Source: Bacillota bacterium (GTDB lineage: Bacteria > Bacillota > Bacilli > Paenibacillales > NBRC-103111). Taken from it: a stretch of 64,000 nt of DNA. Position 1 is the first letter of the stretch; every line of letters starts with the position of its first letter. The DNA lies in NCBI GenBank assembly GCA_023388055.1, contig JAEWGW010000016.1, positions 319,277-383,276 on the forward strand, in the 5' to 3' direction. The notes under the pieces were generated by a model. That model was not told the origin of the DNA and searched no databases. It was given only the letters and a program-made list of their open reading frames with translations. This document shows positions 23,515-31,374 of this stretch, in pieces. The position numbers and the translations under genes are program-made.

Positions 23515-24873
23515 TTAATTCTTAAAGCTGTGGATAGGAGCGGGAATCCGGCCGCCCCGGTTGATGAAGGCGGCGCAGGAGAAGCTGTTCACCGGCATAA
23601 CGGGGGCATACCCCAGCAGTCCGCCGAATTCCACCATTTCGCCCACTTCCTTGCCGATTACGGGGATAAGCCGGACAGCGGTGGTTTTGTTGTTCACCAT
23701 GCCGATTGCCGATTCGTCGGCAATAATGCCGGAGATGGTTTCCTTGCTGGTGCTGCCGGGAATGGCAATCATATCGAGGCCGACAGAGCAGACGCAGGTC
23801 ATGGCTTCCAGCTTCTCCAGGGTAAGAGCACCCTTCTGTACCGCCTGGATCATGCCATGATCCTCGCTGACCGGAATAAACGCCCCGCTTAGCCCGCCTA
23901 CATAAGAAGAGGCCATTACACCGCCTTTTTTCACGTTGTCGTTCAGAATGGCCAAGGCTGCCGTCGTACCGGGTGCTCCGGCCTCCTCCAAACCCATCAC
24001 CTGGAAGATCTCAGCGATGGAGTCGCCGATTTCCGGAGTGGGAGCCAGGGACAAGTCAATAATCCCGAAGGGAACGCCAAGGCGCTTAGAGGCTTCCTGG
24101 GCCACCAGCTGGCCAACCCGAGTCACCTTGAAGGCGGTCCGTTTAATCGTCTCGCAGAGGGTTTCAAAATCCTGGCCCTTGACCTCCTCCAACGCACGCT
24201 TCACCACACCGGGGCCGCTGACACCCACATTAATGACGGACTCCCGTTCTCCGATCCCATGGAAGGCTCCGGCCATAAAGGGATTGTCGTCCACGGAATT
24301 GCAGAATACCACCAGCTTGGCGCAGCCGATGGAATCGCGGTCCTTGGTCAACTCAGCAGTCCGCAGGATAATATCGCCCATCAGCTTGACGGCATCCATG
24401 TTGATGCCACTGCGGGAGGAGCCTACATTCACGGAGGAGCAGACCCGGTCAGTGACGCGCAGGGCCTCGGGAATGCTGTCAATGAGAATCCGGTCGCCTT
24501 TAGTGAAACCCTTCTGCACCAGGGCGGAGAAGCCCCCGATAAAGTTCACGCCCACTTCCTTGGCGGCACGGTCCAGGGTTTCCGCAACCGGCACGAAGGT
24601 GTCCGTATGCAGGCCGCCGGCAGCGATGGCGATGGGGGTGACAGAAATCCGTTTGTTGACGATGGGGACGCCAAATTGACGCTCCAGGTCCTCGCCGGTT
24701 TTGACCAGATGCTCGGCGGTGCGGGTGATTTTATCATATACATTCTGGTTAAAAATCTTCAAGTCCGCATGCGCGCAGTCCAGCAGGCTGATGCCCATGG
24801 TGATGGTGCGCACATCCAGGTTCATTTCGCGGATCATCTTGTTGGTTTCCTGCACTTCCACCAGGGAGATCAT
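23515..24873 (-). CDS. UPF0210/DUF711 PFL-family protein
   Basis: This 452-residue protein belongs to the conserved UPF0210 (DUF711, PFL-fold) family: M-G-I-S-L-L-D-C-A-H, S-V-T-P-I-A-I-A-A-G-G and C-S-V-G-L-D-M-I-A-I-P-G are highly typical. The family has a pyruvate formate-lyase-like fold but no known reaction. Start ATG 24873 is near an AGGAGGGC site. The ACT-domain partner lies 23 bp upstream in the same direction; this two-gene pair is conserved across many Firmicutes and archaea, which suggests that the ACT protein senses a small molecule for the UPF0210 partner. Confidence 0.92.
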   Translation of the reverse strand: MISLVEVQETNKMIREMNLDVRTITMGISLLDCAHADLKIFNQNVYDKITRTAEHLVKTGEDLERQFGVPIVNKRISVTPIAIAAGGLHTDTFVPVAETLDRAAKEVGVNFIGGFSALVQKGFTKGDRILIDSIPEALRVTDRVCSSVNVGSSRSGINMDAVKLMGDIILRTAELTKDRDSIGCAKLVVFCNSVDDNPFMAGAFHGIGERESVINVGVSGPGVVKRALEEVKGQDFETLCETIKRTAFKVTRVGQLVAQEASKRLGVPFGIIDLSLAPTPEIGDSIAEIFQVMGLEEAGAPGTTAALAILNDNVKKGGVMASSYVGGLSGAFIPVSEDHGMIQAVQKGALTLEKLEAMTCVCSVGLDMIAIPGSTSKETISGIIADESAIGMVNNKTTAVRLIPVIGKEVGEMVEFGGLLGYAPVMPVNSFSCAAFINRGGRIPAPIHSFKN

Positions 24874-24896
24874 AGGAGCCCTCCTAAATTAGAATG

Positions 24897-25166
24897 TTAG
24901 ATGCGGTGCATGATATTGAAAATATCTTCGTGCTGCAGCTTGATCTCCACACCTAGGGTGCGGCCCACATCCTGCAGATCCTCAACCAGCATTTCGAAGG
25001 ATTTGGTGGGTTCGGTAATATCCACAATCATCATCATGTTGAAGTAGCCTTGGATAATCGTCTGGGAGATGTCCAGAATATTGACGTTGTGCTCAGCCAG
25101 GTACGTGCAGACCTTGGCAATAATGCCAACCTTGTCTTTTCCCAGTACGGTAATAATGCCTTTCAT
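24897..25166 (-). CDS. UPF0237 ACT-domain protein
   Basis: This 89-residue protein is a single ACT domain: I-I-T-V-L-G-K-D-K-V-G-I-I-A-K-V at the start and the loop V-N-I-L-D-I-S-Q-T. ACT domains bind amino acids or similar ligands. Length and sequence match UPF0237, which pairs with UPF0210. ATG 25166 follows GAGGAGGC. A minus-strand promoter candidate, TTGCTC-N17-CATAAT, lies around 25230-25258; its spacer contains the perfect palindrome CCCGGCGCCGGG. Confidence 0.92.
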   Translation of the reverse strand: MKGIITVLGKDKVGIIAKVCTYLAEHNVNILDISQTIIQGYFNMMMIVDITEPTKSFEMLVEDLQDVGRTLGVEIKLQHEDIFNIMHRI

Positions 25167-25238
25167 GCATACAGCCTCCTCAATATTCGCTCTTATCCGT
25201 TCGATGGCGAAGAGCCGATTTCAATTATTATGTCAAAT

Positions 25239-25250
25239 CCCGGCGCCGGG
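25239..25250. promoter_or_regulatory. Perfect 12-bp GC palindrome in a divergent promoter region
   Basis: CCCGGCGCCGGG lies in an otherwise AT-rich 150-bp divergent region between the ACT gene and the 25319 gene, inside the spacer of a candidate minus-strand promoter. An operator is possible; the binding protein is unknown. Confidence 0.35.
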
Positions 25251-25318
25251 AGCAACAAAATGTTTTTTGTCAATCTGAATGAAAATCTGTATTCCGGTAA
25301 AAGAGAGGAGTGAGGATA

Positions 25319-25849
25319 ATGGCGGTTCAATTTCAATTATGCCAGCTGGACAAGGATTTTGATGCCTATGTAAAGTTTCTCAGCCGGAATTATGATGAGC
25401 TGAATTTACCTTATTCCTATGCCATGATGCTTAATTTTTTTGCCAGCCCGCTAACCATGGGGAAAGCCATGCTGGCGTATCAGGAGGAGCCCTATACGGT
25501 GGTAGGGGCAGCCGGATTTGTATACGGTACCTCGGCCAAGGACTATAAGGACCGGGAAATCTGCCAGATCGAGGTGGTTTATCTGCTCCGGGAATACCGG
25601 ACGCCTATGGTGTTTATGCGGGGCTTGCGGGCACTTCTGAAGGAAATCCGTTCCGGAAACCCGGAGGTAACCACCATCCAGTTCTGGGTATCCGAACGGC
25701 ACAAAAGCTTCAAGCGGCTCATCACCCGCTTCTCCTCGCTGCCGGGAGCCTTGATGGAGGAGCGGGACGGGCTTATGCTGTATATGGTGCCGTTTGCTGA
25801 GCTGGAATTATTCAGTAGGCGGTTCATCCCCTTGACCAGCCCGATATGA
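25319..25849 (+). CDS. Uncharacterised protein, possibly GNAT-like
   Basis: This 176-residue cytoplasmic protein has alternating strands and helices (V-V-G-A-A-G-F-V-Y-G-T ... I-C-Q-I-E-V-V-Y-L-L-R-E-Y-R) that resemble the central strands and Q/R-x-x-G-like turn of GNAT acetyltransferases, but no clear acetyl-CoA loop is visible. ATG 25319 is chosen over GTG 25310 because AGAGGAG is 8 bp upstream. It is transcribed alone, with a weak promoter TTGTCA-N17-TATTCC just upstream and a strong terminator after it. Function unknown. Confidence 0.65.
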   Translation: MAVQFQLCQLDKDFDAYVKFLSRNYDELNLPYSYAMMLNFFASPLTMGKAMLAYQEEPYTVVGAAGFVYGTSAKDYKDREICQIEVVYLLREYRTPMVFMRGLRALLKEIRSGNPEVTTIQFWVSERHKSFKRLITRFSSLPGALMEERDGLMLYMVPFAELELFSRRFIPLTSPI

Positions 25850-25852
25850 AAT

Positions 25853-25880
25853 AAGCCCGCTGCCGGCAGCAGCGGGCTTT
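25853..25880. terminator. Bidirectional terminator
   Basis: AAGCCCGCTGC (25853-25863) pairs exactly with GCAGCGGGCTT (25869-25879). It lies between the converging 25319 gene and the DUF421 gene. Confidence 0.85.
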
Positions 25881-25889
25881 CATTTTCTG

Positions 25890-26568
25890 TCATAGGCGCT
25901 GCAGAATATGTAGTCTTCCGTCGGGAGTCATTTCAGCATACGCAACCATCTTGGTGTCCGTCACACCTTGCTTCTCCAGCTCCCATTGGAGCCAGTTTTC
26001 CTGAAGGCCTGCCGCTTCCAGCTCTTCCACGCAGATTTCACCATTCTCAATTAGCCCAAGCGGCAGTACCGCCTCTTCCTCAGGCAGCTTCAGATCCTTC
26101 CGCGTAACGGTTTCATAGGCTGACTTCCGCATCACGCTTAAAAGTCCCGTTGGTTTCATAGATGGCATATGCGACCTCGCTTACAGCGAAGATATCCTTG
26201 CTGCGAAGCATGGTCCGAAGCTGGTCAAAGTCCAGATTGTTGCGGTGCAGCTCCTTCACATCGATTTTCCCGTTGCAAATTAACAGGTCGGGTTTTCCCT
26301 CCAACGGCTTCCTGAATGCTTTGACATATTGGGTCAGCTTATCGAAGGCAATGGACAGGATGGTCCATCCGGCAAGCGCCACAAGCAGCTGCAGAATAGT
26401 CTTGCTTTCATCATAGATGGTGTCTCCCACCAGATCTCCCAATATGACGGCGGATACAAAATCGAAGGGAGTAAGGGCGGACATTTCCTTTTTGCCGAGA
26501 ATGCGAGTCATGGCCCACAGGCCAAGAAAGCCTGCAGCCAGCTTGGTGAGGATCTGAAGATATTCCAT
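25890..26568 (-). pseudogene. DUF421 (YetF-like) membrane protein gene split by a frameshift
   Basis: Reading from ATG 26568 (after GGAGGGATAG) gives three N-terminal membrane helices (L-T-K-L-A-A-G-F-L-G-L-W-A onward) and the start of the DUF421 soluble domain, ending A-I-Y-E-T-N-G-T before the frame is lost and stops about 26113. The downstream frame continues the family sequence (L-S-V-M-R-K-S-A-Y-E-T-V ...) to 25890. Removing one base from the A4 tract at 26140-26143 (T4 in the mRNA) restores a protein of about 225 residues, E-T-N-G-T-L-S-V-M-R-K. DUF421 proteins are membrane proteins of unknown function, some linked to sporulation. A real mutation or a homopolymer sequence error are both possible; the intact flanks favour an error or a recent event. 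Confidence 0.85.
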
Positions 26569-26712
26569 ATCTATCCCTCCATGTAAAAAAATGAAGGACG
26601 GCAAAAGCCGCCTATGCCTTCCATTAACCGTGCTGCCGGCCTTTTGTAACAAGCTTCCGTATGGTATAATCACCGTTCCGAAAAATAGAAAAACAGGAAT
26701 AGGGTGGAACTT

Positions 26713-27285
26713 ATGAGCCGTTTTTATTATCTTGCATCCCCGGTACCGCTCCCGTGTGGGGAAAGAGGCCTTGCGTTTACGATGAAGCCTTACAGAGAAG
26801 TGATTGCTTCACCTGAGCATCAGCTTAAACAGGAGGAATTGAGGCAATCGGGCACGGTTCCACTGGGGGATATTGTGGATCTGTCCCATCTGAATGACAA
26901 GCTTGTGATGGTGTTCGAAACGGAGGAGGATGCCGCCGGGATTGTGGTTCAGGAGCTCGGTGCCTACCGTGAAGCGGTCCGCCACCATTTTAAGCAGCCC
27001 TATGTCTATCAGATTTCTGCAGAAGGAGGAGGTTTTGAGATTCCAAAGAATCTACCGGCAGAAATGGCGGAGAATTTCCTCCCCACAAGGAAGTGCTGCC
27101 GGTTATTAGGGGAGCTGCTCCGTGAGCATGCGGTTCCCGGGGAATACTTCGAGTTTTATACCTGTTGGGCAGACGAAGAGGACTGGCCGCGGGCAAACAA
27201 GCTTGACCGGGATGTAGAGCTGGCTTCTTTCGTGTGGGAAGAGGGACTGCAGCCGCAGGAGAAGCAATACATCCGTATTTTTTGA
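26713..27285 (+). CDS. Uncharacterised cytoplasmic protein
   Basis: This 190-residue protein (M-S-R-F-Y-Y-L-A-S-P ... Y-I-R-I-F) has no signal peptide or membrane segment and is rich in acidic residues and tryptophan near its end. I do not recognise the family. ATG 26713 is preferred over GTG 26704, which overlaps the AGGGTGG ribosome site. It is divergent from the DUF421 gene and followed by the long non-coding region. Confidence 0.65.
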   Translation: MSRFYYLASPVPLPCGERGLAFTMKPYREVIASPEHQLKQEELRQSGTVPLGDIVDLSHLNDKLVMVFETEEDAAGIVVQELGAYREAVRHHFKQPYVYQISAEGGGFEIPKNLPAEMAENFLPTRKCCRLLGELLREHAVPGEYFEFYTCWADEEDWPRANKLDRDVELASFVWEEGLQPQEKQYIRIF

Positions 27286-27374
27286 AATTCGGAGGAATTT
27301 TTAGACAATGGTAGAATAGGGGAGAATGATAGAGGTAATTACGCATAACGCTAAATAGTTGGAATTTTTAGAAT

Positions 27375-27403
27375 TTTTAATATTCTGTAAATTCGTATAT
27401 AAT
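27375..27403 (+). promoter_or_regulatory. Putative sigma-A promoter of the large non-coding RNA
   Basis: Perfect -10 TATAAT (27398-27403) with TTTTAA (27375-27380) 17 bp upstream, in an AT-rich stretch. The sequence becomes GC-rich and structured from about 27408. Confidence 0.55.
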
Positions 27404-27409
27404 CAAAGT

Positions 27410-27889
27410 ACACCGAAGGCACCCAGTTGGAGGACAGGCCTAAGGTGATCCGCTCACCTTCTTGGAGGAGCAATCGAATCTGGAGAGGAGAGAGCCCCGA
27501 TGATCTAGGTAAGCGATGCATACCGGATTTCAGCTGGAACCGGAAAGACGGAAGTGACACCGTTTTGGGGAACAGACTGAGGTATGCGGGAAACCAACTT
27601 CCCATGGATAATGCAATCCTATTCTCAATGCAAGGAAGTTCTTGCGAGGAAAGAGGGCGATTCCGATGGAAAGGGTAAGCGAAGCGTACGGATACGGTGA
27701 GACACGCCTGGAGTAACGTCTCGTGACAACGTTGCTCGTGATCGCCGGGTACGCGGGAACGCAAGACCAAATGAAAACAATCACCATGTCAAGGCCGTGG
27801 ATTGTTGCTGGAGGAAAGATTCAAATTGAATAGTTTGGTAAGTAATCAAAAATCCCCGTAGCCTGATTGATTAGGCAGCGGGGATTTTT
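27410..27889 (+). ncRNA. Candidate large structured non-coding RNA (about 480 nt)
   Basis: The 620 bp between 27286 and 27907 contain no credible gene, yet from about 27408 base composition resembles a structured RNA rather than a spacer. A promoter (27375-27403) and a strong terminator (27848-27889) bracket it. Visible helices include AAGGTGA/TCACCTT (27442-27448 / 27454-27460), GCAAG/CTTGC near 27633-27647, GCG-GGAA-CGC near 27752, and CAATC...GATTG near 27780-27807. Purine-rich GGAGGA and GGAAAG strings recur. Size and ornate folding recall OLE-type RNAs, but I cannot confirm this by eye, and no OLE-associated membrane protein is adjacent. tmRNA, RNase P, SRP and group II domain V motifs are absent. 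Confidence 0.55.
27848..27889. terminator. Strong bidirectional terminator
   Basis: AAAAATCCCCG (27848-27858) pairs with CGGGGATTTTT (27879-27889), with inner GCCT/AGGC. It ends both the candidate ncRNA (plus) and the solute-binding protein gene (minus). Confidence 0.92.
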
Positions 27890-27907
27890 CCTGTTTGAGA
27901 TTACAGC

Positions 27908-29419
27908 TTATTTTTTAACTTCTTTGTAGGAGGCATTGTATTCTTCAATGATTTTGTTGCCGCCGTCATTCTTCCACTTGTCGACGAGTTTTTGGAAGCC
28001 GGCTGCATCGATATCGCCAACCATGTACTTGTAGGTCGCATCCTTAATAATGTCTTGGAGGATAGCTCCCTTTTCGGTGTAGGTCTTGGAATCCAAGGAG
28101 TTGGTCGGATTCTGAACGGCGAACTTCACAGCATCATTGGACAGTTGGACCGCTTTTTCTTGTGTTTTCAGGTTGTAGTAGGTAGGCAGGATATTGGTGG
28201 TATCGGCAAGAGCTACAGTCAGATACGCCTTTTGCTCTTTTTCCAGCAGCTTGGCGTCGGTTACCGGTTGAACCTTGCCTTCTACCATCTTGTAGTGTTC
28301 ATTTTCTACTCCGTACTTCAGCAGGTTGGCTACCTCAGGGCTAAAGAACTTGTCATAGAACGCCAGGATTTTCTTCAGCTCAGCTTCGGTTTTAACAGCG
28401 GATTTCGGGAAGACCACCAATGTGCCGTATCCCGGAATACCCCAAGTGGAGGCTGTTTTTTGAGTGGAGCTGGTGATTTGGTTAACAACGTCATAAACGG
28501 CGGTTTTGTTGTTGGCTTCCGTTTTTTGCTGCAGGGTTTGCACGTCCTGCATGGAGCCTACATACATACCGGATGCGCCGGTGTACATCAGGTTTTGCTG
28601 GTCTGTCTTACTGGTAACCGGGAAGTCCTGGTTGATCAGGCCTTCAGTGCGGAGCTTCTTGATGAAGTTCATGGTATCCATGTAGCCTTGGGTCATGAAC
28701 TCCGGAACCAGCTTGCCGTCCACTACGCCCCAGCCATTCGGTGTGCCGAAGTAGGCGGAAAGGGTTTTGAAGGAGCCGTAGATCAAGTCATTGCGGTCAG
28801 CCAACGGAATGGTTTTGCCGCCGCCCAGATTGGCTTCCTTGAATTTCTTCAGCATGTTATAAATATCGTCGGTGGTTTTCGGCTCAGCCAGGCCCAGCTT
28901 GTCGGCCCAGTCCTTACGGTAGATAATACCTTGACGGGCGATGGGGCGCTCTTGGTACAAGGAGTAGATCTTGCCCATAACCTTGGTGTTTTCCAATACT
29001 TCAGAATTCAGACTCTTCAGGTTCGGATAATCCTTCAGGTAAGGCCCGATTTCCCAGAATTGGCCGTCCTTCAGCGTTTGTCTCAGCAATACGAAGGAAG
29101 ACTGGTTCTTGAGATAAACCGCTTGCGGGAGAGAGCCGGTAGCCAAGGCTGCCTGGAACTTCTCATCATAGGAGCCGTCCGGTACCCATTGGAAGGTGAT
29201 ATCGCTGTTTGTCTTTTGCTCCAGCAGTTTCTCCAGCTTATCGGAGGGAACCTCAGGTGTGGAGAGGTTCGCCATAATGGTCAGCTTCAGTGGAGTGTTA
29301 TCCACGGTAGGAGCTGGAGAGCTGGTGCTTCCGGTGCTGCTGTCGGAGCCTTTGCCACAGCCTGCTGCCACAATGGACAGGGCCATCAAAGTAATTGCAA
29401 TTGTCTTTTTATTCTTCAC
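27908..29419 (-). CDS. ABC-transporter extracellular sugar-binding lipoprotein (family 1, LplA-like)
   Basis: This 503-residue protein has a lipoprotein signal ending S-I-V-A-A-G-C (C21 lipidated), a Ser/Thr/Pro linker, and a periplasmic-binding-type fold typical of Paenibacillus LplA/YtcQ-like binding proteins for complex oligosaccharides. GTG 29419 is the start; GGGGAGG is 7-8 bp upstream. No permease or ATPase genes adjoin it, so it is an orphan component that must pair with a transporter elsewhere. A near-perfect cre site 25 bp upstream of the start indicates CcpA repression by preferred sugars. The gene ends in a shared bidirectional terminator. Confidence 0.9.
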   Translation of the reverse strand: MKNKKTIAITLMALSIVAAGCGKGSDSSTGSTSSPAPTVDNTPLKLTIMANLSTPEVPSDKLEKLLEQKTNSDITFQWVPDGSYDEKFQAALATGSLPQAVYLKNQSSFVLLRQTLKDGQFWEIGPYLKDYPNLKSLNSEVLENTKVMGKIYSLYQERPIARQGIIYRKDWADKLGLAEPKTTDDIYNMLKKFKEANLGGGKTIPLADRNDLIYGSFKTLSAYFGTPNGWGVVDGKLVPEFMTQGYMDTMNFIKKLRTEGLINQDFPVTSKTDQQNLMYTGASGMYVGSMQDVQTLQQKTEANNKTAVYDVVNQITSSTQKTASTWGIPGYGTLVVFPKSAVKTEAELKKILAFYDKFFSPEVANLLKYGVENEHYKMVEGKVQPVTDAKLLEKEQKAYLTVALADTTNILPTYYNLKTQEKAVQLSNDAVKFAVQNPTNSLDSKTYTEKGAILQDIIKDATYKYMVGDIDAAGFQKLVDKWKNDGGNKIIEEYNASYKEVKK

Positions 29420-29443
29420 ACAAAATCCTCCCCAAAATTATAC

Positions 29444-29457
29444 TGTAAACGTTTGCA
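29444..29457. promoter_or_regulatory. cre site (CcpA operator) of the solute-binding protein gene
   Basis: TGTAAACGTTTGCA matches the consensus TGWNANCGNTNWCA at all but one position. A minus-strand TATAAT at 29463-29458 would place the transcription start within the site, a repressing position. Confidence 0.8.
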
Positions 29458-29582
29458 ATTATATATATTTGACATTCTATATATAATTCCTCTTTTTTGA
29501 TTTCTTAAAAATTTCTTAAGATGATACTTTTGAAGGGTCATGAAAAAGGGATCTATTTACCCATAGAAGAGACAAAAGAAGG

Positions 29583-29635
29583 TTGACATAGGGAGGAAAT
29601 CAAGGGACAATATTCCTTACCCACCAGAATATTGT
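29583..29635 (+). promoter_or_regulatory. Promoter with downstream inverted repeat for the peptidase gene
   Basis: TTGACA (29583-29588), 17-bp spacer, GACAAT (29606-29611). A perfect 9-bp inverted repeat, ACAATATTC (29607-29615) and GAATATTGT (29627-29635), overlaps the -10 and start site and looks like an operator for an unidentified repressor. Confidence 0.6.
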
Positions 29636-29676
29636 AAGATCATCATACAGATATAGATTGTGGGTGAGGAGGAGCT

Positions 29677-30447
29677 ATGAACAAAAATCTTCAAAAAGCA
29701 GTATTGCTGGGTGCAGCATGTGTCATTGCGGTTTTGCTATATCTACAGTTTAAACCAAATCCGTTTCCTTATACGCTGGAGTCGGAACATTTTACGTTTT
29801 ATTATACGGAGATTGATAAAAGCTCCATTACCCAGGTCCGGGATAAGCTGGAGGAGAACTACAGCCGGATCGTGGAGGATTTGAAGCCGATATCCATGAC
29901 CAAGGTTAAGGTGAAGATTTATCAGAACCTGGCAGCTTTTCATAAAGCTATTGACCGGGAGGATGCAGGAGATTGGTTGGTGGGAATTGTGATGGAGAAG
30001 GACGAAATGAAAATGGTGTCCCCCGGAAATGCAGGTTCTGATCAATCCTTTGAGGATATGCTGAATGTGGCGGTACATGAGTTCACCCATGTTGTTGCCT
30101 ATAACATGACGGAATATCCCGCAGGCAATTCTATGAACTGGCTTATGGAGAGCCTCGCCTGTTATGAAGCGGGACAATTCAACGATCCAAAAGAGATGAC
30201 GTTTATGCAGGAAGGACGTTATCCAACCTTTGCGCAGTTGACCGGCGGCGGGGAGCCATCCATTTACGCCTTGGGTTACACCATTATTGAATATATCAAG
30301 GACACCTGGGGGATGGAAAAAGTCCGTGAGCTTGTCACAAACTACGGAAATATTCCCGGAGCATTGGGGAAAACGACTGAGGAATTTGAGAAAGGCTGGC
30401 AAACCTATTTGCAGGAGAAGTATCTGAATTCCAATAAGAAATTATAA
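29677..30447 (+). CDS. Membrane-anchored peptidase MA-like zinc metalloprotease
   Basis: This 256-residue protein has an N-terminal uncleaved signal anchor (about 8-25) and an extracytoplasmic gluzincin domain with H-E-F-T-H (H134, E135, H138) and a downstream E-S-L-A-C-Y-E as third ligand region. It fits the peptidase MA family. Substrate is unknown; a role in envelope protein turnover is plausible. ATG 29677 follows GTGAGGAGG. It is monocistronic, with a promoter plus inverted repeat upstream and a bidirectional terminator downstream. Confidence 0.88.
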   Translation: MNKNLQKAVLLGAACVIAVLLYLQFKPNPFPYTLESEHFTFYYTEIDKSSITQVRDKLEENYSRIVEDLKPISMTKVKVKIYQNLAAFHKAIDREDAGDWLVGIVMEKDEMKMVSPGNAGSDQSFEDMLNVAVHEFTHVVAYNMTEYPAGNSMNWLMESLACYEAGQFNDPKEMTFMQEGRYPTFAQLTGGGEPSIYALGYTIIEYIKDTWGMEKVRELVTNYGNIPGALGKTTEEFEKGWQTYLQEKYLNSNKKL

Positions 30448-30487
30448 AAAAAGCCGGTCCTGCAGAAAGAAAGCAGGCCGGTTTTTT
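30445..30487. terminator. Bidirectional terminator
   Basis: AAAAAAGCCGG...CTGC pairs with GCAG...CCGGTTTTTT. It separates the peptidase gene (plus) from the gntR gene (minus). Confidence 0.9.
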
Positions 30488-30498
30488 AAATTGTTGAA

Positions 30499-31161
30499 TT
30501 ACTGCACCTCCGGCTGCAAATACTCACGGAAATTCTCCTGCAGAAATTTGGAATTAATGTCCTCCCGGAGATGGCGGTCAATCAGCTCGGGAAGATGGGG
30601 CCCGTCCCCCTGGACCAGTCCCTCCAAAATCCTCCGGTGCTCCTGGAGAATAGCCTGGAGCTTTTCCTGCTTCAGCAGATGAAGCCTGCGGTACCGGGCA
30701 TAGTGGACATTGGACTGCTGCAGCAGATTCCACGGGTACAATCGCCCCCCTAATTGAAAGAGGGTCCGGTGAAAAGCGTCATCGCTTTCCAGGAATTGTT
30801 CACAGGAGCTTTCGGCAGCGGAGATGGCCTTCTCCTGGGCCTCCAAAATTTCCTTCAGCTCCAGTATACCCGGCAGTGGCAGCCTGCCGGAGAGGCTCTG
30901 CAGAATTTCCTTTTCCAGTACACTGCGCAGAAAAATCATCTGCTCCACCGATTCCAGATGAATATAGGAAACCACATTCCCTTTTTTGGGATAAATATTG
31001 ATGTATTGCTCCAAAGCAAGCTGCTTGAGAACATCGCGGAGAGGTGTCCGGGAAATCTGAAATTGCTCCGACAACACCGTTTCACTGAGAACGGTGCCGG
31101 GCTTCAGCGCCAAAGTGACGATGTCCTGTTTTAAGGTCTGCAGTATCTCTTCCTTGCGCAT
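30499..31161 (-). CDS. GntR/FCD-family repressor of the uxu genes
   Basis: This 220-residue protein has an N-terminal GntR winged helix (L-S-E-T-V-L-S-E-Q-F-Q-I-S-R-T-P-L-R-D-V-L) and a C-terminal all-helical FCD ligand domain with D-x-x-F-H-R-T-L-F and later His residues that bind metal and an acidic sugar. ATG 31161 is chosen (GGGGG upstream); longer versions lack a ribosome site. It diverges from uxuA-uxuB. Operators CTAGTATACAAT before its own start and CTTGTATACAAG before uxuA point to autorepression and repression of the uronate genes, released by a pathway intermediate. Confidence 0.9.
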   Translation of the reverse strand: MRKEEILQTLKQDIVTLALKPGTVLSETVLSEQFQISRTPLRDVLKQLALEQYINIYPKKGNVVSYIHLESVEQMIFLRSVLEKEILQSLSGRLPLPGILELKEILEAQEKAISAAESSCEQFLESDDAFHRTLFQLGGRLYPWNLLQQSNVHYARYRRLHLLKQEKLQAILQEHRRILEGLVQGDGPHLPELIDRHLREDINSKFLQENFREYLQPEVQ

Positions 31162-31199
31162 AAGAACCCCCTGTTCGGCCGGATAAGTGAACGCAAACA

Positions 31200-31211
31200 C
31201 TAGTATACAAT
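31200..31211. promoter_or_regulatory. GntR operator, autoregulatory copy
   Basis: CTAGTATACAAT matches the uxuA operator CTTGTATACAAG at 10 of 12 positions and lies 39-50 bp before the gntR start codon. Confidence 0.65.
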
Positions 31212-31294
31212 AGATTACGGATCTCCGAAAGTCAGGAAAATTAGCGGACATATTTTTATTCAAATAAACGTCAATTATCCTGTCAATATCATGG

Positions 31295-31345
31295 TTGACA
31301 CAAATCAGAATTGTCGCGTATGATCAAACTGAACTTGTATACAAG
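31295..31345 (+). promoter_or_regulatory. uxuA promoter and GntR operator
   Basis: Perfect TTGACA (31295-31300), 18-bp spacer, TATGAT (31319-31324). The perfect palindrome CTTGTATACAAG (31334-31345) lies just downstream of the predicted start and equals the core of the B. subtilis GntR site (ATACTTGTATACAAGTAT). Confidence 0.88.
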
Positions 31346-31374
31346 ATGCTAATATGCGTAGGAGGAATCCGCAG

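Noticed and set aside
27427..27678. 83-residue plus-strand open frame within the non-coding block
   Set aside because: It starts at GTG/ATG-poor sequence without a proper ribosome site, has odd composition and crosses predicted RNA helices.
27992..29500. 502-residue plus-strand open frame opposite the sugar-binding lipoprotein
   Set aside because: The minus strand encodes a lipoprotein signal and a full binding protein with a good start; the plus frame has no start site.
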